Below, one piece after another: positions 29,392-31,504 of a stretch of DNA of 31,504 nt (positions within the stretch are counted from its first letter, which is position 1; the number at the start of each line of letters is the position of its first letter). Below the pieces are notes generated by a model, which saw nothing but the letters and a program-made list of their open reading frames with translations, ran no database searches and was not told the origin of the DNA. The translations under genes and the position numbers were made by a program. Source of the stretch: an uncultured Lachnospiraceae bacterium (GTDB lineage Bacteria; Bacillota; Clostridia; Lachnospirales; Lachnospiraceae); contig CAJUJG010000041.1 of NCBI GenBank assembly GCA_910586715.1, positions 1 through 31,504 of the forward strand, in the 5' to 3' direction.

Positions 29392-29873
29392 CAGATTATC
29401 AACACAACAGTGCCGTAGGAATGAATATTGTATCCCGGCAAAAAATGGTTGCGCAATACGAGGCGCAGACGCGCGCGTCCGCAGTTATGGGATATACAGT
29501 CAGTATTGTGATTGCGCTTGTCGGCGTGCTGAACTTTGTCAACAGTATGGTGACGGCAATTCTTTCGCGCAGGCGGGAGTTTGCGATGATACAGAGTATC
29601 GGAATGACGAAAACCCAATTGCAACGAATGCTGCTATTTGAAGGAGAATATTATGCGGGAATGACATTGGTTATGTCATATATTCTTAGTACATTGACCG
29701 TAGGCGTGATTGTCCGTGCAATAGCGGCAGGCAGATTTTCGACGTTTCGCTTAACACTGCTGCCGCTGGTGTGCTGTACGCCGGTTTTGATACTTTTAGC
29801 GGCAGTGATACCGTATTTGTGCTTTCGGAACTTGGAAAAGCACAGCATCGTGGAGCGGCTGTGGGCGGATTAA
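29298..29873 (+). pseudogene. FtsX/MacB-type ABC permease, C-terminal third (disrupted)
   Basis: From about 29353 this frame gives NVPDETLEEALTLLTDYQ and AQTRASAVMGYTVSIVIALV, the second FtsX domain with REFAMIQSIGMTKTQLQRML and three membrane helices, ending SIVERLWAD, the normal family end. It belongs to the permease beginning at 28048; the two parts are joined out of frame near 29341-29353. No ribosome site supports independent translation from ATG 29298. The body shows no further stops, so the deletion seems recent. Confidence 0.78.
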
Positions 29874-29878
29874 CGGTT

Positions 29879-29911
29879 GCAGGTCCTATGCGAAACCGAT
29901 ACCTGCTTTTT
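29879..29911 (+). terminator. Terminator after the permease gene
   Basis: GCAGGT (29879-29884) pairs with ACCTGC (29901-29906), followed by five T. It overlaps the 3' coding end of the convergent gene at 29886. Confidence 0.55.
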
Positions 29912-30284
29912 CAGCAAAATAGGAACGTTTATCCATAAGTTCTTCTTGCTTTTCTTTTGGCAATGACTGAAATATTTCCTCATAACCCAAATGAATCGCG
30001 GACATGCTTACCCCGATTTCATAGAGTTGTGAACATATCCAGTCTTCCCATAAATCTTCAAATAGTTTATGACTGTCCGTATATGCAACAGCGTCATCAA
30101 ATCCATCGGGAAACTGATAATATAGTAATTTTATAAAGCCATATTTTCCTGCATTTAATACCAGTATGCCGATGTCTTCAAGGGAAGAAAAGGCATCGGC
30201 AATCTTTTGACATTTTTCCCGTTCCGCATCTGTAATGTATGTTCGTTTTCCTTTTCCTTCTAGCTTATCAGGTCCTTTATTCAT
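29886..30284 (-). CDS. Hypothetical cytoplasmic protein, 132 residues
   Basis: The start is basic (NKGPDKLEGKGKRTYITDAE), followed by a helical body: CQKIADAFSSLEDIGILVLN, YGFIKLLYYQFPDGFDDAVA, LFEDLWEDWICSQLYEIGV. It has no signal or membrane helix. I do not recognise a family; the pattern of helices with WEDWI suggests a compact all-alpha protein. AGAAGGAAA lies seven bases before the ATG. It is convergent with the broken permease and divergent from the ribbon-helix-helix gene, so it stands alone. Confidence 0.6.
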   Translation of the reverse strand: MNKGPDKLEGKGKRTYITDAEREKCQKIADAFSSLEDIGILVLNAGKYGFIKLLYYQFPDGFDDAVAYTDSHKLFEDLWEDWICSQLYEIGVSMSAIHLGYEEIFQSLPKEKQEELMDKRSYFAEKAGIGFA

Positions 30285-30356
30285 AGTATTTCCTTCTAAT
30301 TATATTTCTTAAATATGTAAGGTATGGGAAGTTCTGCATCTATCATAATTATATTA

Positions 30357-30408
30357 TGCCGTCAAAATGCCGTCAATGAGAAATCTGCCGTCATTTTGCC
30401 GTTATAAT
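30357..30408 (+). promoter_or_regulatory. Four-copy operator with promoter of the ribbon-helix-helix gene
   Basis: TGCCGTCA occurs at 30357, 30368 and 30386, and TGCCGTTA at 30397. Starts are 11, 18 and 11 bases apart, so two pairs each separated by one helical turn, the arrangement bound by Arc/MetJ-type ribbon-helix-helix dimers. TATAAT at 30403-30408 overlaps the last copy, so binding would block the promoter. The gene starts 34 bases downstream. Autorepression is the natural inference. Confidence 0.75.
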
Positions 30409-30441
30409 GAAGTCATTAAGCCGATAAAGGAGTTGGTTTGT

Positions 30442-30612
30442 ATGACAAGGAAGATATCGAAATTTACGGTTCGGGTTGAGGATGAAATATTGAAAAAATT
30501 TTGTTATGTGGCGGAATATAATGCACGTTCCGCCAACAAAGAATTGGAAGTTCTTATGAAAAGACACATTGTTGAATTTGAGAAAGCGTATGGCAAAATA
30601 ATATTTGATTAG
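30442..30612 (+). CDS. Arc-type ribbon-helix-helix DNA-binding protein
   Basis: 56 residues: TRKISKFTVRVEDEILKKF gives the short strand (KFTVRV) and first helix; YVAEYNARSANKELEVLM is the second helix with the family's SANKE pattern seen in Arc. It should bind DNA as a dimer of dimers through the strand pair. AAAGGAG (30425-30431) lies ten bases before ATG 30442; upstream in-frame codons cover the operator and are not coding. Such proteins often act as plasmid or toxin-antitoxin regulators, but no toxin gene follows within 370 bases. The repeated operator directly upstream suggests self-control. Confidence 0.85.
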   Translation: MTRKISKFTVRVEDEILKKFCYVAEYNARSANKELEVLMKRHIVEFEKAYGKIIFD

Positions 30613-30724
30613 GGATTTCTTTATAAAACAATTTAGGATATAAATTTTATTTCTGTGAGCAACGAGTCAAGTGGCCGCTTGCAGACATTTGACGACCTCC
30701 GTGAGGCATTTAACTGCTTTTATT

Positions 30725-30756
30725 GGCATTCTTTTTCTGTTTTGAATGCCTTTTTC
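30725..30756 (+). terminator. Terminator downstream of the ribbon-helix-helix gene
   Basis: GGCATTC and GAATGCC form a 7-bp stem with a 12-base loop and a TTTTTC tail. A second small stem GCGCCT/AGGCGC follows at 30761-30779. Nothing coding is evident in 30613-30865. Confidence 0.55.
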
Positions 30757-30879
30757 TTATGCGCCTTTAAGAGAGGCGCTATCGTATTCTGCCAAAGAAG
30801 TATGTTTGGAAACCGTCCGATTCTGCCGCGCCCTATTTGACAATTTCTTTTAGTGGCGCAAAATGAAAGCATCTAAAAA

Positions 30880-30932
30880 TGGACTGACCTCCAATCGTTA
30901 GAATTTTAATCTAACTTTTGGAGACCAGTCCA
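30880..30932. mobile_element. Two facing IS3-like ends fused into a palindrome (element without a body)
   Basis: Left end TGGACTGACCTCCAATCGTT and right end, read in reverse, TGGACTGGTCTCCAAAAGTT agree at most positions and face each other with only a few bases between. They start TG and end CA like IS3-family ends. An outer 9-bp pair AAAGCATCT/AGATGCTTT (30866-30874, 30947-30955) encloses them. No transposase remains. It may be an internally deleted insertion sequence or a miniature element, and may also terminate the minus-strand gene at 30984. Confidence 0.5.
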
Positions 30933-30983
30933 CCATAGTTATGGTAAGATGCTTTTTATATGTAGAAAATTAAAAAGTCTGCA

Positions 30984-31295
30984 TTATTTTAAAAGCTGAA
31001 TATTACCAATGACAGGAACTGCCTTCTCTTCCTGCTTGCATGCTGCAATAAGTCCCATAATCCAAAATACGAATAATGCGAGACTAAGAATGCCTACTAC
31101 AAGGGAAATGATTAATCCTACTACAGGTATTACGCCTGCGACCATTGATAAAATTGATAATACCGTCATACCAATCATTATAACCAATGATTGATTTAAA
31201 TGAAACTTTGCGCCTTCCTTGTCTCCTGCAAAAAATGCAATAATCCAACCAATCCATGATAAGTATGATACAATACCAGTTACCTTTGCGTCCAT
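30984..31295 (-). CDS. DUF4870-like small membrane protein
   Basis: 103 residues with three membrane helices: VTGIVSYLSWIGWIIAFFAG, SLVIMIGMTVLSILSMVAGV and GLIISLVVGILSLALFVFWI, then a short end AACKQEEKAVPVIGNIQLLK. The loop GDKEGAKFHLNQSLV between helices one and two is the DUF4870/Tic20-like signature (K-x-x-x-x-F-H-x-x-Q). Function unknown. ATG 31295 is chosen with AAAGGA six bases before it; ATG 31313 lies upstream of that site. Confidence 0.75.
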   Translation of the reverse strand: MDAKVTGIVSYLSWIGWIIAFFAGDKEGAKFHLNQSLVIMIGMTVLSILSMVAGVIPVVGLIISLVVGILSLALFVFWIMGLIAACKQEEKAVPVIGNIQLLK

Positions 31296-31346
31296 CTCTT
31301 GTCCTTTCCGCATTGTGGCTTTAACAATGCATAAAAAATATAAAAT

Positions 31347-31376
31347 ATTTTACTACTTTTTATCAGATTCTGTCAA
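31347..31376 (-). promoter_or_regulatory. Sigma-A-type promoter of the DUF4870-like gene
   Basis: On the minus strand TTGACA (31371-31376) and TAAAAT (31347-31352) are separated by 18 bases and lie about 50 bases before the start codon. The last 128 bases of the window show nothing further. Confidence 0.65.
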
Positions 31377-31504
31377 GTATCATATAGTTAAATGTAAACA
31401 TTTATATGAAAATAACCGGCAAATTTTTCCAAACTAATATACTAGTACACTAGGGAAACGCTGATTAATACAGTTTAAACATTTCTCTTATACTGTTTTT
31501 TATA

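Noticed and set aside
30357..30404. Short CRISPR-like array
   Set aside because: Four 8-base copies with spacings of 11 and 18 bases are far too short for CRISPR repeats and spacers; the operator explanation fits better.

Overview
The window looks like chromosomal accessory DNA from a low-to-mid GC, anaerobic Gram-positive Clostridia, most likely Lachnospiraceae. This rests on strong AGGAGG-type ribosome sites, ATGA gene couplings, small lipoproteins, a LytTR regulator next to a GHKL-type sensor, a NifX-like protein with a His/Cys tail, and 2x[4Fe-4S] ferredoxins. I saw no tRNA, rRNA, CRISPR array or intact transposase.

Layout. 1-2.2 kb is a junkyard: two GNAT pieces, a minus-strand C-terminal scrap and a truncated Rpn/PD-(D/E)XK nuclease with an in-frame amber codon. 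2.2-4.2 kb holds a P-loop kinase-like gene behind an inverted repeat, then an AraC/effector-binding regulator. 4.8-7.0 kb is a compact plus-strand run: TfoX C-terminal domain, extended SDR, core-deleted nitroreductase, GNAT. 7.1-11.8 kb has NifX-like, GNAT, VOC, DUF402 and DUF3795 genes, an LprI-type lipoprotein flanked by two DUF3795 tails, and a membrane protein. 11.8-12.5 kb is a broken HigBA module. 12.7-16.0 kb has a membrane-anchored serine hydrolase (minus), a lipoprotein (plus) and a hemerythrin (minus).

The most coherent unit is the minus-strand cluster from 23.4 kb down to 15.4 kb. In transcription order it encodes a small DUF2185-like protein, a class III Fic AMP-transferase, a 142-aa unknown, a 1701-aa DUF4132-family giant, a SUFU-domain protein and hemerythrin. 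The first four genes lie 53-85 bases apart, each with its own ribosome site. No AAA ATPase or VWA partner is visible. This is my best candidate for an undescribed system; its function is not deducible from sequence alone.

23.8-30 kb: small unknown proteins, a DUF1266 protein, then a LytTR regulator, sensor kinase and ABC transporter that are all visibly damaged, with a ferredoxin/NapH-like pair on the opposite strand between them. 30.3-31.5 kb: an Arc-type ribbon-helix-helix repressor with a clear repeated operator, two IS3-like ends fused into a palindrome, and a DUF4870-like membrane protein.

A recurring theme is genes whose two ends are intact but whose middle is missing: nitroreductase, HigA-IrrE, LytTR regulator and FtsX permease. 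The sensor kinase and ABC ATPase are truncated as well. Either this region is decaying by deletion or the assembly is faulty, and read mapping would decide. Family names are from memory of the families, without database searches.
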